NCBI GenBank assembly: GCA_903824665.1
Contig: CAIJXT010000014.1
Coordinates: 1 to 64,000 of the forward strand
Direction of reading: 5' to 3'
DNA: 64,000 bases
Origin: an uncultured Bacteroidota bacterium
GTDB lineage: Bacteria; Bacteroidota; Bacteroidia; Chitinophagales; Chitinophagaceae
Of this stretch, positions 43,801 to 52,638 are shown piece by piece (the first letter of the stretch is position 1; every line of letters starts with the position of its first letter). Below the pieces are notes generated by a model. The model was not told the origin of the DNA. It ran no database searches and was given only the letters and a program-made list of their open reading frames with translations. The position numbers were made by a program, and so were the translations under genes.

Positions 43801-45892
43801 AGCCAACAGCGCACAGGCGGTTATTAATGCGCCGCTCAAAGTAGATATCACCAATTTTAAGCTGTCTAATATTACACAGGCGCTGAGCAGCAGCGATACA
43901 TTGCTTGCTTCCGGTTTGCTTGGTGGCTATGTCAATGTGGAGCAATTCAAACCCGGCGTTATAGTGTCTGGCGACCTGCAGATTGTAGACCTGTCTTTGC
44001 TGGGCGATACTGTGGGTAACCTGCGCCTGCAGGTCAATAACAAACAGGAGAACACACTCGATGCAAAGGTGCACCTTGCGGGCAACGGCAACGACATAGC
44101 GCTGGAAGGCGCCTGGTACCTGAAGACGAAAGACGGCAATGATTTTAATTTCAATGCCGATGTGAACGCTGTATCCATGCGCAGCATAGAAGCGCTTACA
44201 ATGCACCACATTAAAAACAGTTCAGGCTTCCTGCGGGGTAAGCTGAGTTTACAGGGCACTGTTAAGGCTCCTGTAGTTCGCGGCACATTGCAGACCGACA
44301 ATTTCAAGACCACGGTAAGCATGCTCAATGCAACCTTCAAAATGCCGGCAGAAAAGATCACGTTTACAGGTGATGCGGTCACTTTCAACAACTTCATCAT
44401 CAGGGATGAAAATGACAATAAGGCTACATTGAACGGCAGCATTGATATCCGGAATCTGTCCGATTTGCAAATGGATATGAAGGTGCGAGCCAACAAATGG
44501 CGTGCTTTGCATTCTACCGAAAAAGACAATAAAACGTTTTATGGAGATTTGCTGCTCACTACCAACCTGAACGTAAAAGGTACTCCCACTGCACCTTTAG
44601 TTGATGGAACGATCAATATTCTTAAGGGTACCAAGGTGACCGTTGTGAATCCGGAGAGCAACCCCGAAATAGAAAGCAGAAAGGGGATAGTGCGGTTTGT
44701 AAATATGAAGGATACCGGCAGACGAAATGTACTGGTGCCCAAAAAGACGGCAACTGCAAAGGTGAATCAGAAAAAGGGGTCAGATATAAATGTCAACATT
44801 ACAGTAGATAAAGAAGCTGAGTTTAGTCTGATACTGGACAAATCTTCAGGTGACTTTCTTACCGTGAAGGGTGATGCCAACATCAATGCGTCTGTAACAC
44901 CAGGTGGTACCATAGGGCTTACGGGCAGTTACGCACTTACAGATGGGGCATATCAGCTTAATTACAATTTGGTGAAACGAAGGTTCAGGATAGCACAGGG
45001 CAGCATGATCACCTTTGCTGGCGACCCGATAAAAGGCACAATACTGGATGTGACGGCTGTATACGAAGCACAGGTATCGCCTTACGATCTTGTACAGCGG
45101 CAGGTAGCCGATGTTACCCAGCTCAATTACTACAAGCAGCGGCTCCCGTTCGATGTGAAGCTTTTTATGAACGGCCCCATACTTACGCCCCGGCTTACTT
45201 TCGATATTGTGCTTCCCGAAAGCAAGGCCAACAAGTTGTCTGCCGACCAGATAGATCTGGTACAGGGCAAACTCAGTCAGGTACGCACAGACACATCAGA
45301 GCTGAACAAACAAGTGTTTGCCATTCTCATTCTCAACAGGTTTGTTTCCGACGATCCGTTTAGCTCAGGTGCAGGCAGCAGTGCTTCGTTTACAGCGTTG
45401 CAGAGTGTAAGCACATTCATAGGAGAGCAACTCAACAGGGCTGCCGGCAAACTGGTAAAAGGAGTTGATTTTTCGGTAGACCTTGCTACTACCGAAGACT
45501 ACACATCGGGCAGCCTGCGCCAGCGCACCGATCTCAATCTTGCTGCATCCAAACAACTGCTGAATGACCGGCTGAAGCTAACACTGGGCAATAACTTTGA
45601 GCTCGACGGGCCACAGTCGGGTTCTGGCAATTCGTCCAGCTTTGTACCATCAAACCTCGCTGCCGACTACCTGTTATCTGCCGATGGAAAGTATACGCTG
45701 CGCGGATACAGAAGGGCCTATGATGTGGGTGTGTTGCAGGGATTTGTTACAGAAACAGGGCTAAATTTTATTGTCAGCTACGACTACAACAAAATCCGTA
45801 GTGTGTTCAGAAAGCAACGGAAACGGGATACAGGAGAAAGGGCAGATGAACGTGTTACGAAAGAAGGAAAGAAGGTAAAGGAAAACAAATAA
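40838..45892 (+). CDS. tamB: TamB-like translocation and assembly protein
   Basis: This 1684-residue protein has a single N-terminal membrane helix (LKITLWILGSLILLVLLAGVF). A very long beta-rich periplasmic body of AsmA/TamB character follows. The C-terminal domain shows the TamB (DUF490) pattern: GDANINASVTPGGTIGLTGSYALTDGAYQLNY, RFRIAQGSMITFAGDP and PRLTFDIVLPES. TamB proteins span the periplasm and work with TamA-type Omp85 proteins in outer-membrane assembly and probably lipid transport. The gene for an Omp85 lipoprotein follows after 2 nt, which strongly supports this role. Confidence 0.9.
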   Translation: MRRALKITLWILGSLILLVLLAGVFLNSYWGQNIVRGRAEVFLRDKLKTEVRIGFLGVGFPKSIVIRDVLLLDKTQDTLLALGELRMNISMLALLSSKIDVQRVLLSGVHAHIYRNLHDTDFNFTYIINAFAGKPRDTTIPRDTTSKPLAITVGKVQLTDIHARFDDYTGGTRMAVDLNQLELSMKKLDLEKMLFHVGKLTVDGLSGSFIQDTSWLPATPHIGGKADLQLIADDIDLQKVAFSYSDKLSKLSFATRVGALQLQVNTFGLSEQLIDIKTLAISNTDFELVMGKHPAATQDTGSTPSATIDEGWHLRAGDIDLSGVHFRMDDESAARIPKGIDYAHLNLREVAVKLHDAKYDRDSLSGTLRHLAAKEQSGVQVNEMRAHFSYNLQGAVLDQLYLETPNTTLQDHLEVHYHSLASLKDSLKAMNMRVDLVKSTIAVSDILLFVPELEAQKMFGENRNASIRLETKFNGRLDKLDISRFHLAGLRNTEILLSGRIAGLPDADKISYDINIAKLLSSSADLSTFVPDSVLSFIRIPDGFGIAGTVSGTIRDYKANLNIASTDGLAQITGRLAMSPGKGREEYDMAVSTAQLNVGRILKQDSVLGAVSARFVAKGTGFDPKSMNAVVDGNILSAMIKGYRYHDISLYGKMAAQKGDIDMIAADPNLRMQLKGHADFSGKYVAAVADIRMDSIDFQALKLYSTELRASGTIHADFPELNPEYPRGSFVWWQPVVSAGGKRFYLDSLYVLSNPSADSGQNIVADLGVLHASVTGRIPLTGIAPAIKEHISRHYNFDTKGKPAHDTGKAQTVLADYSLNVAVDVADKPMLRSILPGLTSFDSIRLRAQVTSRVLSLDLLVPDLVYGTTAIEGGSVKVRATDSAFTYDATVDRISQDKFSLWATNVNGKIDQDTITVNVSISDAARQPRFVLAADIQKAGDSQVIHLRPGLMLDYRDWQVAQPNRIVLAGDGFYIHNFGITDNGQHIGANSAQAVINAPLKVDITNFKLSNITQALSSSDTLLASGLLGGYVNVEQFKPGVIVSGDLQIVDLSLLGDTVGNLRLQVNNKQENTLDAKVHLAGNGNDIALEGAWYLKTKDGNDFNFNADVNAVSMRSIEALTMHHIKNSSGFLRGKLSLQGTVKAPVVRGTLQTDNFKTTVSMLNATFKMPAEKITFTGDAVTFNNFIIRDENDNKATLNGSIDIRNLSDLQMDMKVRANKWRALHSTEKDNKTFYGDLLLTTNLNVKGTPTAPLVDGTINILKGTKVTVVNPESNPEIESRKGIVRFVNMKDTGRRNVLVPKKTATAKVNQKKGSDINVNITVDKEAEFSLILDKSSGDFLTVKGDANINASVTPGGTIGLTGSYALTDGAYQLNYNLVKRRFRIAQGSMITFAGDPIKGTILDVTAVYEAQVSPYDLVQRQVADVTQLNYYKQRLPFDVKLFMNGPILTPRLTFDIVLPESKANKLSADQIDLVQGKLSQVRTDTSELNKQVFAILILNRFVSDDPFSSGAGSSASFTALQSVSTFIGEQLNRAAGKLVKGVDFSVDLATTEDYTSGSLRQRTDLNLAASKQLLNDRLKLTLGNNFELDGPQSGSGNSSSFVPSNLAADYLLSADGKYTLRGYRRAYDVGVLQGFVTETGLNFIVSYDYNKIRSVFRKQRKRDTGERADERVTKEGKKVKENK

Positions 45893-45894
45893 GT

Positions 45895-48183
45895 ATGTTA
45901 CAGGCAGTTGTCAGATTTATGTTCGTTGTTATTGTTGCCTGTGTGCTGTCTGCATGCAGCAATAGCAGGCATTTGGAGGGAAGTGATCGTCTGTTCAGGG
46001 GAAGCAAGGTGAAGATTCTGGATCATGAAGCAGGCAGGAAGGAAAGGAAAATACTGGTGAAGGATCTGGAAGGTTTGGTTCGCCCCAGGCCCAACTCCAC
46101 AACGCTGGGTATGCGTCTGAAGCTCACCATGTACAACCTGGCAGGCGATACGAAAAAGAAGAAGGGGCTTCGGCAGTGGTTTAGAAACAAAGTCGGCGAA
46201 CCGCCGGTGCTCACCAGCAGTGTGGTGTTGCACACCAACCGCGACATCATGGTCAATTTCCTTGAAAACCGTGGGTTTTTTAATGCAAGTGTGTCGGCAC
46301 GGTTCGACTCGGCAGGCAAAGGCAAATCTGTTGCTGTATTCAACGTCACTACGGGTGGGCAATACCTCATCAACGAAGTCCATTTTGCTGCCGATTCCAC
46401 TGCCGTCTCAAAAGATATCGCAAGGTCTTTTCACGAGACATTGTTGAAGCCCGGATCGCCATTCAATCTGGGTGTAATCAAGGCCGAAAGGGAGCGCATA
46501 GACCGTATGCTAAAAGAAGACGGATACTTCTACTTCAATCCTGAATATATTATTGTTGTCGCAGACAGTTCAATCGGTGACAGAAAGGTGAATATGTATG
46601 TCAGGATAAAGCATCGCGATGTGCCTGCCGAAGCCCGCCAGCCCTTTTATATCAACGACATATTCATCTACGCCAATTACAAACTCGGGGGAAAACGGCA
46701 GGATACAGGCAAGGCAGACAAAGTATTGATAGACAACTATTATGTTATCGACAGCAAGAAGGCGTACAAGCCATCTGTGTTTTCCCAAGCCATGATTTTC
46801 GAAAAAGGTGATCTTTATAGCCTCGACGATCAGAATGCATCGCTGAGCAGGCTTGTGAATATGGGCAATTTCAAGTTTGTGAAAAACAGGTTTGAGCCCA
46901 TTGGCGACTCGCTGCTCGATGTGTACTATTACCTTACACCCTACCCTAAAAAGTCACTGAGGTTTGAGGCAGGTGCCAATACGCAGAACGACAACAGAGC
47001 AGGTACAAAGGGCAGTATCAGCTGGCGGCACCGCAACGCTTTCAGAGGGGCAGAGGAATTGCTGTTCCGGGTCAATGGTGGTTTTGAAGCCCAATACAGC
47101 GGTCCGGTGAAGCAGCCCACTATTTATAATTTTGGTGCTGAGACAAATATCTCTTTTCCGCGGTTCGTAGTCCCCTTTATGCAGATTTACTACCCCAGCC
47201 GATATTTACCCAGATCGGTTGTGAAGCTGAAGTATAACTTTGAATCGTCGGCCAAGCTCATCAACATCAGCTCCTATATGGCATCGTATGGCTACAACTG
47301 GCGCGAAGGACCCCGCAAGGAACATCAACTTTATCCGCTCAATTTCACGTATGTCAAAACTGATACCGTAGGCAACCCGTCCAGTCTGGGTATACTGTAT
47401 GGCAACCTCGTTTTTAATGGAATCATCCTTGGCCCTACTTACGAGTTTACCTACAATTCCCAGACCGGTGTGCCCAGAAAACATGCTTTCTTCTTCAACG
47501 GGCGTATAGACCTGTCGGGCAATATCCTGGGTCTGTCGCAGAAGGCTGATTTTCAGACAAACCCCAAAGAGCTGTTTGGCGCTACCTATTCACAGTACAT
47601 CAAGGTGCAGCCAGATTTCAGGTATTATCTGCGGCTCAGCCGTGTAGCAGTGGTAGCCACGCGCATCCTTGTCGGACTTGGCATACCCAATGGCAACTCA
47701 TCTGCCCTGCCCAACATAAAACAGTATTGGGCAGGTGGCAACAGCGACCTCCGGGGATTCCCGTCGCGTCTTGTGGGGCCTGGCACGTTCAATGAATACG
47801 ATTCTGCCAATACGCGCAGGTACATTCAGACGCTTGGCGATATAAAGCTGGAAGGCAATATAGAGTTGAGGCAGAGTATCTATAAGTTCATCAATGCCGG
47901 CATCTTTGCTGAGGCCGGCAATGTGTGGCTTTATAACAGCAATCCAGCGTTTCCCGGCGGCACATTCTCGTCAGGTTTTTACAAAGAGCTGGCTGCCGAT
48001 GTGGGTGCGGGTCTTCGCTTTGATTTTAAGATTCTTATACTGCGTCTGGATATGGGTATGCCCGTTCGCAAGCCCTGGCTGCCTGAGGGCGACCGGTGGG
48101 TACTCGACCGGATAAAATTATCTGATCCCGACTGGAAGAAGAAGAACCTGATATTTAATATCGCAATTGGGTACCCGTTTTAG
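45895..48183 (+). CDS. TamL-type Omp85 outer-membrane lipoprotein (TamA homolog)
   Basis: This 762-residue protein has a lipobox VLSAC followed by SNSRHLEGSDRLF, so unlike TamA of proteobacteria it is lipid-anchored. POTRA-like domains occupy about residues 30-360 (for example FFNASVSARFDSAGKGKSVAVFNVTTGGQYLI). The C-terminal barrel has the Omp85 lid-loop motif in GGNSDLRGFPSRLVGPG and ends NIAIGYPF with a terminal Phe. Lipid-anchored TamA homologs next to tamB are known as TamL in Bacteroidota. With TamB it forms the TAM complex. Starts 2 nt after tamB, so coupled. Confidence 0.9.
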   Translation: MLQAVVRFMFVVIVACVLSACSNSRHLEGSDRLFRGSKVKILDHEAGRKERKILVKDLEGLVRPRPNSTTLGMRLKLTMYNLAGDTKKKKGLRQWFRNKVGEPPVLTSSVVLHTNRDIMVNFLENRGFFNASVSARFDSAGKGKSVAVFNVTTGGQYLINEVHFAADSTAVSKDIARSFHETLLKPGSPFNLGVIKAERERIDRMLKEDGYFYFNPEYIIVVADSSIGDRKVNMYVRIKHRDVPAEARQPFYINDIFIYANYKLGGKRQDTGKADKVLIDNYYVIDSKKAYKPSVFSQAMIFEKGDLYSLDDQNASLSRLVNMGNFKFVKNRFEPIGDSLLDVYYYLTPYPKKSLRFEAGANTQNDNRAGTKGSISWRHRNAFRGAEELLFRVNGGFEAQYSGPVKQPTIYNFGAETNISFPRFVVPFMQIYYPSRYLPRSVVKLKYNFESSAKLINISSYMASYGYNWREGPRKEHQLYPLNFTYVKTDTVGNPSSLGILYGNLVFNGIILGPTYEFTYNSQTGVPRKHAFFFNGRIDLSGNILGLSQKADFQTNPKELFGATYSQYIKVQPDFRYYLRLSRVAVVATRILVGLGIPNGNSSALPNIKQYWAGGNSDLRGFPSRLVGPGTFNEYDSANTRRYIQTLGDIKLEGNIELRQSIYKFINAGIFAEAGNVWLYNSNPAFPGGTFSSGFYKELAADVGAGLRFDFKILILRLDMGMPVRKPWLPEGDRWVLDRIKLSDPDWKKKNLIFNIAIGYPF

Positions 48184-48319
48184 ATATCAGTTGCGGCGCG
48201 CACAACGTAAAGGCATTTGTATTTTGAAAAGAAGTTTGCAGAGCACAACCAGGAAGAATCCATGCTGTTGCCATCTACCAATTTGTTGCTAACACGATTT
48301 GTAAACTGCTTATGAACTA

Positions 48320-49177
48320 TTACTTGGGCATTGCTCCATAGTCCTTCAGTACTTCTTTCAGTACTTCTATGCGGGTTTTAAACCAGTCTCTCGATGTGTC
48401 AGCTACCGGCATCTCAAAGTTCTGCGAGAAGAAGTACGGGTAGTCACGTTCGTTGGCTTTGTTCATCGAGTTCTTGTGTTCCTTCACGCGTTCTATGCGC
48501 TCTATAAACCCTGTAACCCAGTAGATGTATTTGTCGCCTATTTGACCAGTACCTGTTTTGTAGAACAGGCGGTAGCCGGGAGTTTCCTCGCGCAGCATCA
48601 TGTTCTTTACTATGCGCTGGCTACGTTCTGATACGGGCAATTCGGCAAAGTAGAGTCGTTTTACAAACCCGGCCTGCTCGTCGGCCGAGATCTGCAGCGA
48701 ATCTATCAGCCAGAACTTATCCAGCCCACCTGCCATATTCATGTTGCCGTACTTAATAGTATCCAGGTAGTGTTGCATTCTGGCCGCGCCTATACGCCGT
48801 GCTATCTCCTGGTAGTACCACAGGCAGCTCTCTCTGAATGCATCATTCATTGTCATATTGCTGTCGCAGGATGGGCGGCTTTTGTTTGTACTGTCCCACC
48901 TGATCATCAGGCGTTCATCGGGTGCTACGGCTGTTTCGAGTGCTATCAGCGAATTGAAAATTTTGAAAGTCGACGCTGGCAGAAAACGTTTGATGCATCG
49001 CTCCTTGTTGTAGTAGTGTATTGATTCGTGATTATTATCGCGCAATATGAAGCAGGCATCCTTAATGCCATACTTTGCATATTTGGCACCCCATTCTTCA
49101 TGGTCGGTGATGCGGGTTTCTGCACAGGAGCTGAGCAATATTACTGATAACAGAATGGACGCTAAACGTAGATACAT
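48320..49177 (-). CDS. Class D (OXA-type) beta-lactamase-like lipoprotein
   Basis: This 285-residue precursor starts at ATG 49177 with lipobox LSSC (Cys18). Class D landmarks are S69-T-F-K72 in PASTFKIFNSL, YGN in TIKYGNMNM, the W in FWLIDSLQIS and KTGTG in FYKTGTGQIG. The SxV motif is replaced by SCLW, so the second motif is atypical. Class D enzymes hydrolyse penicillins and sometimes carbapenems; BlaR-like sensors share the fold but carry membrane helices not seen here. A longer in-frame start (49315) would overlap pyrG. It is 91 bp downstream of pyrG on the same strand. Confidence 0.85.
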   Translation of the reverse strand: MYLRLASILLSVILLSSCAETRITDHEEWGAKYAKYGIKDACFILRDNNHESIHYYNKERCIKRFLPASTFKIFNSLIALETAVAPDERLMIRWDSTNKSRPSCDSNMTMNDAFRESCLWYYQEIARRIGAARMQHYLDTIKYGNMNMAGGLDKFWLIDSLQISADEQAGFVKRLYFAELPVSERSQRIVKNMMLREETPGYRLFYKTGTGQIGDKYIYWVTGFIERIERVKEHKNSMNKANERDYPYFFSQNFEMPVADTSRDWFKTRIEVLKEVLKDYGAMPK

Positions 49178-49268
49178 GTAATTGCCTGATTTGTTCCGGT
49201 TCATTATCGCTGGTGTCGATGCCGGATATTTTTTGTTTTTAAGTTTTTCTCCTTGTTGCACCTTGCTG

Positions 49269-50924
49269 CTAACTCTGTACAGCGTTTTTCTCAAATGGTC
49301 TTTTGGCAGGGCCATTTCTGTGTTCCTGTGCTTCTTTAGCAGCTTTTACAAAAGCAACGAAAAGTGGGTGCGGGTTTTCTACAGTGCTTTTGTATTCAGG
49401 GTGAAACTGAACGCCTATATAGAATGGATGGTCTTTTATTTCAACGATCTCAACAAGGTTTGTCTTTGGGTTTTTGCCAACGGGTATCATCCCGGCATTT
49501 TCAAACTGTGACAGATATTCATTGTTGAACTCATAACGGTGGCGGTGTCGCTCGGTAATAGCCTGACTGCCGTAAATAGCTGCTGTTGCAGAGTCGGCCT
49601 GCAGCTCGCATTCGTAGCTGCCCAGGCGCATAGTGCCCCCCATCTGGGTGATCGCCTTTTGCTCTTCCATCATACAGATCACGCCCTGATCTGTATCAGG
49701 GTCCATTTCCGTAGAGTGTGCCTTCGGCATTTTCAGTACGTTGCGGGCAAATTCCACGCACGCCATCTGCATACCCAGGCATATACCAAAGAAGGGTATT
49801 TTGTTTTCACGTGCATATCTGATCGCGTCTACCTTGCCTTCTATGCCACGACTGCCAAATCCCGGTGCTACCAGTATCGCATCCAGATTTTGCAGTTTCT
49901 CCCTTGCGTTTTCCTTGGTCAGGTATTCTGAGTGTATGTTGCGTACCTCTACCTTACATTCATTCATCGCACCGGCATGTATCAGTGCTTCCAGTATCGA
50001 TTTGTACGCATCCTGCAGCTCCACATACTTGCCTATCAGCCCTATGATTACTTTGCTTTTGGGGTAGCGCAGCTTGTTCAGGAATTCCTTCCACTTGGAT
50101 AGGTCCGGATCTTTGCCCAGTGGCATCTGCAGCTTTTCCAGACAGATCACGTCCAGCCGCTCACGCATCATCTCCAGTGGTACACTGTATATTGTGTCGG
50201 CATCGAGTGCCTCTATTACCGCGTCCTGCGTCACATTGCAGAACAGGGCAATTTTGCGTTTCAGATCTTTGTACAGCGGCTCTTCGGTGCGGCATACCAG
50301 CACGTCGGGCAGCAGGCCATGCTCACTCATCATTTTTACAGAGTGCTGTGTAGGCTTTGTCTTCAGTTCTTTTGCAGCCTTCAGGTAAGGTATCAGTGTC
50401 AGGTGCACTACCAGGCAGTTTTCATTGCCCATCTCCCACTTCAGCTGGCGTACCGCCTCTATGTAGGGCAGCGACTCTATATCGCCCACAGTACCTCCCA
50501 GCTCAGTGATCACAATATCAAATTTATTGTGCTCGCCCAGCAGTTGCATTCTCCTTTTTATCTCATCTGTGATGTGCGGAATCACCTGCACGGTTTTGCC
50601 CAGATACGCACCTTCGCGTTCTCTGTTGATCACGTGCTGGTATATGCGCCCTGTAGTAACATTATTCGCCTGCGATGTATAGGTATTCAGGTAGCGCTCG
50701 TAGTGCCCAAGATCCAGATCCGTTTCGGCACCATCTTCAGTTACATAGCATTCTCCATGCTCGTAAGGGTTCAGAGTACCGGGGTCTACATTGATGTAGG
50801 GATCAAATTTCTGAATGGTAGTGGTAAATCCTCTGGCCTGCAATAGCTTGGCGAGAGAGGCGGCAATAATGCCCTTGCCCAATGAAGAAGTAACACCACC
50901 GGTTACAAAAATGTACTTTGTCAT
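49269..50924 (-). CDS. pyrG: CTP synthase
   Basis: This 551-residue cytoplasmic enzyme has the amidoligase domain (TKYIFVTGGVTSSLGKGI at the start, GGTVGDIES, and KTKPTQHSV). The C-terminal glutamine amidotransferase has nucleophile Cys in GICLGMQMA and the His/Glu pair in QFHPEYKS. It makes CTP from UTP, ATP and glutamine. Length is normal (about 535-555). A -7 box lies about 78 bp upstream. Confidence 0.97.
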   Translation of the reverse strand: MTKYIFVTGGVTSSLGKGIIAASLAKLLQARGFTTTIQKFDPYINVDPGTLNPYEHGECYVTEDGAETDLDLGHYERYLNTYTSQANNVTTGRIYQHVINREREGAYLGKTVQVIPHITDEIKRRMQLLGEHNKFDIVITELGGTVGDIESLPYIEAVRQLKWEMGNENCLVVHLTLIPYLKAAKELKTKPTQHSVKMMSEHGLLPDVLVCRTEEPLYKDLKRKIALFCNVTQDAVIEALDADTIYSVPLEMMRERLDVICLEKLQMPLGKDPDLSKWKEFLNKLRYPKSKVIIGLIGKYVELQDAYKSILEALIHAGAMNECKVEVRNIHSEYLTKENAREKLQNLDAILVAPGFGSRGIEGKVDAIRYARENKIPFFGICLGMQMACVEFARNVLKMPKAHSTEMDPDTDQGVICMMEEQKAITQMGGTMRLGSYECELQADSATAAIYGSQAITERHRHRYEFNNEYLSQFENAGMIPVGKNPKTNLVEIVEIKDHPFYIGVQFHPEYKSTVENPHPLFVAFVKAAKEAQEHRNGPAKRPFEKNAVQS

Positions 50925-51001
50925 AACGCTCCTGTTTTGTAAAGACCGGTGCGCAGCTCAGATATTAAAATAAAATGGGGGGAGTGGCTGAAGCGGTCAA
51001 A

Positions 51002-51009
51002 CAAAGGTA
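51002..51009 (-). promoter_or_regulatory. -7 box for pyrG
   Basis: On the minus strand it reads TACCTTTG, 77 bp before the pyrG ATG. It leaves a leader of about 70 nt, long for this window, which could allow nucleotide-responsive control; no specific element is recognised. Confidence 0.5.
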
Positions 51010-51063
51010 CAACCGTTATTCGGATAATTCAAAAAAGAGGAATCCATGAATAATGTAGACCCA

Positions 51064-51651
51064 TTATGCCTGCGAAAACAATTCCGAAACATTAAGTGAA
51101 AATCCACTTAGTACGGAAGAAGATATTGTGCTGCCGACTGTATATGGTCGTGAGCCGGCAAAGCGTCCGTCCATAAGCGTATAGATAATAATCATTCGTT
51201 CTGCCGGAAATACTACCCAGTACTCTTTCACTCCTGACTGTTCGTACACTTCATACTTGTGTTTGAGCTCTTGTTCATTATTCGACGGGGAAAGTATCTC
51301 TACTACAATATCTGGTGCACCGATACAGCCTTTACCATCTATTTTCCCCGGGTCGCACACTACGCTGATGTCCGGCTGCACCACGGTGGCTATCATACTG
51401 TCTTCTGCCGCTTTATGCGAAAGCCGCACATCAAAAGGTGCCGGGTATACCCTGCATTCTTTTCCCTTTAGGAAATCCCACATCCGCCCCGAAATTTCCA
51501 TTGACAAGACCTGATGGCGTGGATTAGGAGCCGGACTCATTTTTAACACCTTTCCTTTTATCAATTCCACACGTTCCTTGAAACTCCATTGCAGATAGTC
51601 TGCGTAGGTATACGCTTTATTTAGATCCAGATCGGCCAGTTTCATTCCCAT
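51064..51651 (-). CDS. Uma2-family PD-(D/E)XK nuclease-like protein
   Basis: This 195-residue protein starts MGMKLADLDLNKAYTYADYLQW. It shows the Uma2/DUF820 pattern: RVELIKGKVLKMSPAPNPRHQ, VVQPDISVVCD (active-site Asp), DIVVEILSPSN (Asp and Glu) and YEVYEQSGVKEYWVVFP. The fold is that of restriction endonucleases. Biological role is unknown; such genes are common in cyanobacteria and Bacteroidota and often sporadic. It lies downstream of the TlpA-like gene on the same strand (13-bp gap). Confidence 0.9.
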   Translation of the reverse strand: MGMKLADLDLNKAYTYADYLQWSFKERVELIKGKVLKMSPAPNPRHQVLSMEISGRMWDFLKGKECRVYPAPFDVRLSHKAAEDSMIATVVQPDISVVCDPGKIDGKGCIGAPDIVVEILSPSNNEQELKHKYEVYEQSGVKEYWVVFPAERMIIIYTLMDGRFAGSRPYTVGSTISSSVLSGFSLNVSELFSQA

Positions 51652-51664
51652 GGTTTTAGCAAAT

Positions 51665-52144
51665 TTAGTGAATTACCTTGTTCACAATACTTGTTATCTC
51701 CCGTTCCGTTACCTGACCTTCTATGAACTTTTTCAGTCCCTTACCCGTACATACGATCAGTGTTGCCGGTATCGAGCCCTCCCATGTATTTTCGATCTTG
51801 GGTATAAATTCGTTCGGGTTGGTGTCTGAAAGCCATACCACCTCGGGCAGCACACGTTTGCGTTGCAGAAACACACCCAGCTTCATGGGGTAGTCGTCTT
51901 TAAAGTCCAGACTCACCAGCAGTACCTTTACAGGCTGGTCTTTATAGCGCTCATACAAATTGTTGAATACAGGCAGCTCCTGCACACATGGCGCACACCA
52001 GGTAGCCCAGAAGTTGATGATGTATACAGTGTCTTTGGCTGAATTCTTCCGGATGATCTCATCAATCCCCATCGCTGGTATCTGTTGGGCTCCCGCCTTT
52101 AGAAACGTTCCGATAGTTATCAAAAACAACAAATACCTCTTCAT
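51665..52144 (-). CDS. TlpA-like exported thioredoxin
   Basis: This 159-residue protein has a signal peptide ending KAGAQ (about residue 19) and a thioredoxin fold with active site WCAPC in NFWATWCAPCVQELP. The cis-Pro is in IPATLIV. TlpA/ResA-type proteins reduce periplasmic disulfides, for example for cytochrome c. No cytochrome genes are near, so the target is unknown. First gene of a pair with the Uma2 gene. Confidence 0.9.
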   Translation of the reverse strand: MKRYLLFLITIGTFLKAGAQQIPAMGIDEIIRKNSAKDTVYIINFWATWCAPCVQELPVFNNLYERYKDQPVKVLLVSLDFKDDYPMKLGVFLQRKRVLPEVVWLSDTNPNEFIPKIENTWEGSIPATLIVCTGKGLKKFIEGQVTEREITSIVNKVIH

Positions 52145-52255
52145 AGCGCTCCTTTTAGTAGGTTAGTGCTAAAGTTACGTGAGATTTTCACGCCGGAGGG
52201 GAATACCCCCGGAAACGTAACAAATCATTATATTTACAACTAAACCACAATATAC

Positions 52256-52627
52256 ATGCCCATACACCTTCATGGTCTCCGCACCGCTATATACCTTACC
52301 CATGACCTCGACGCTGCAAAACAATGGTATACTAATGCTTTTGGTGTAGCGCCCTACTTTGATGAGCCTTTTTATGTTGGGTTCAATATAGGCGGTTATG
52401 AGCTGGGCCTGCACCCGCGCGACAGCGCTGCTGCACCAGTTGGGGTAGGTGTTACTGCTTACTGGGGTGTAGATGATGTGCCTGCTGCATTTGCCCATCT
52501 TGTTGCTGCTGGTGCTATAGCTATAGAGGAGCCTTCAGAAGTAGGTGGTGGTATAATAGTGGCATCAGTATTCGATCCCTGGGGAAATGCGCTTGGGCTC
52601 ATTTTTAACCCCCATTTCTCGTTGTAA
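52256..52627 (+). CDS. VOC (glyoxalase-like) family protein
   Basis: This 123-residue cytoplasmic protein has the vicinal-oxygen-chelate pattern: LRTAIYLTHDLDAAKQWYTNAFGVAP in the first beta-alpha-beta-beta-beta unit, and VDDVPAAFAHLVAAGA, ASVFDPWGNALGLIFNP in the second. Members include glyoxalases, resistance proteins and dioxygenases. The substrate cannot be assigned. It is 11 bp upstream of the serine hydrolase gene, and both probably share a transcript. Confidence 0.88.
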   Translation: MPIHLHGLRTAIYLTHDLDAAKQWYTNAFGVAPYFDEPFYVGFNIGGYELGLHPRDSAAAPVGVGVTAYWGVDDVPAAFAHLVAAGAIAIEEPSEVGGGIIVASVFDPWGNALGLIFNPHFSL

Positions 52628-52638
52628 AACGCTTACTT

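Noticed and set aside
50980-51005. Possible tRNA-Ser start (GGAGTGGCTGAAGCGGTC)
   Set aside because: The downstream bases give no anticodon arm, variable arm or T-loop. The stretch is better explained as the pyrG promoter region.
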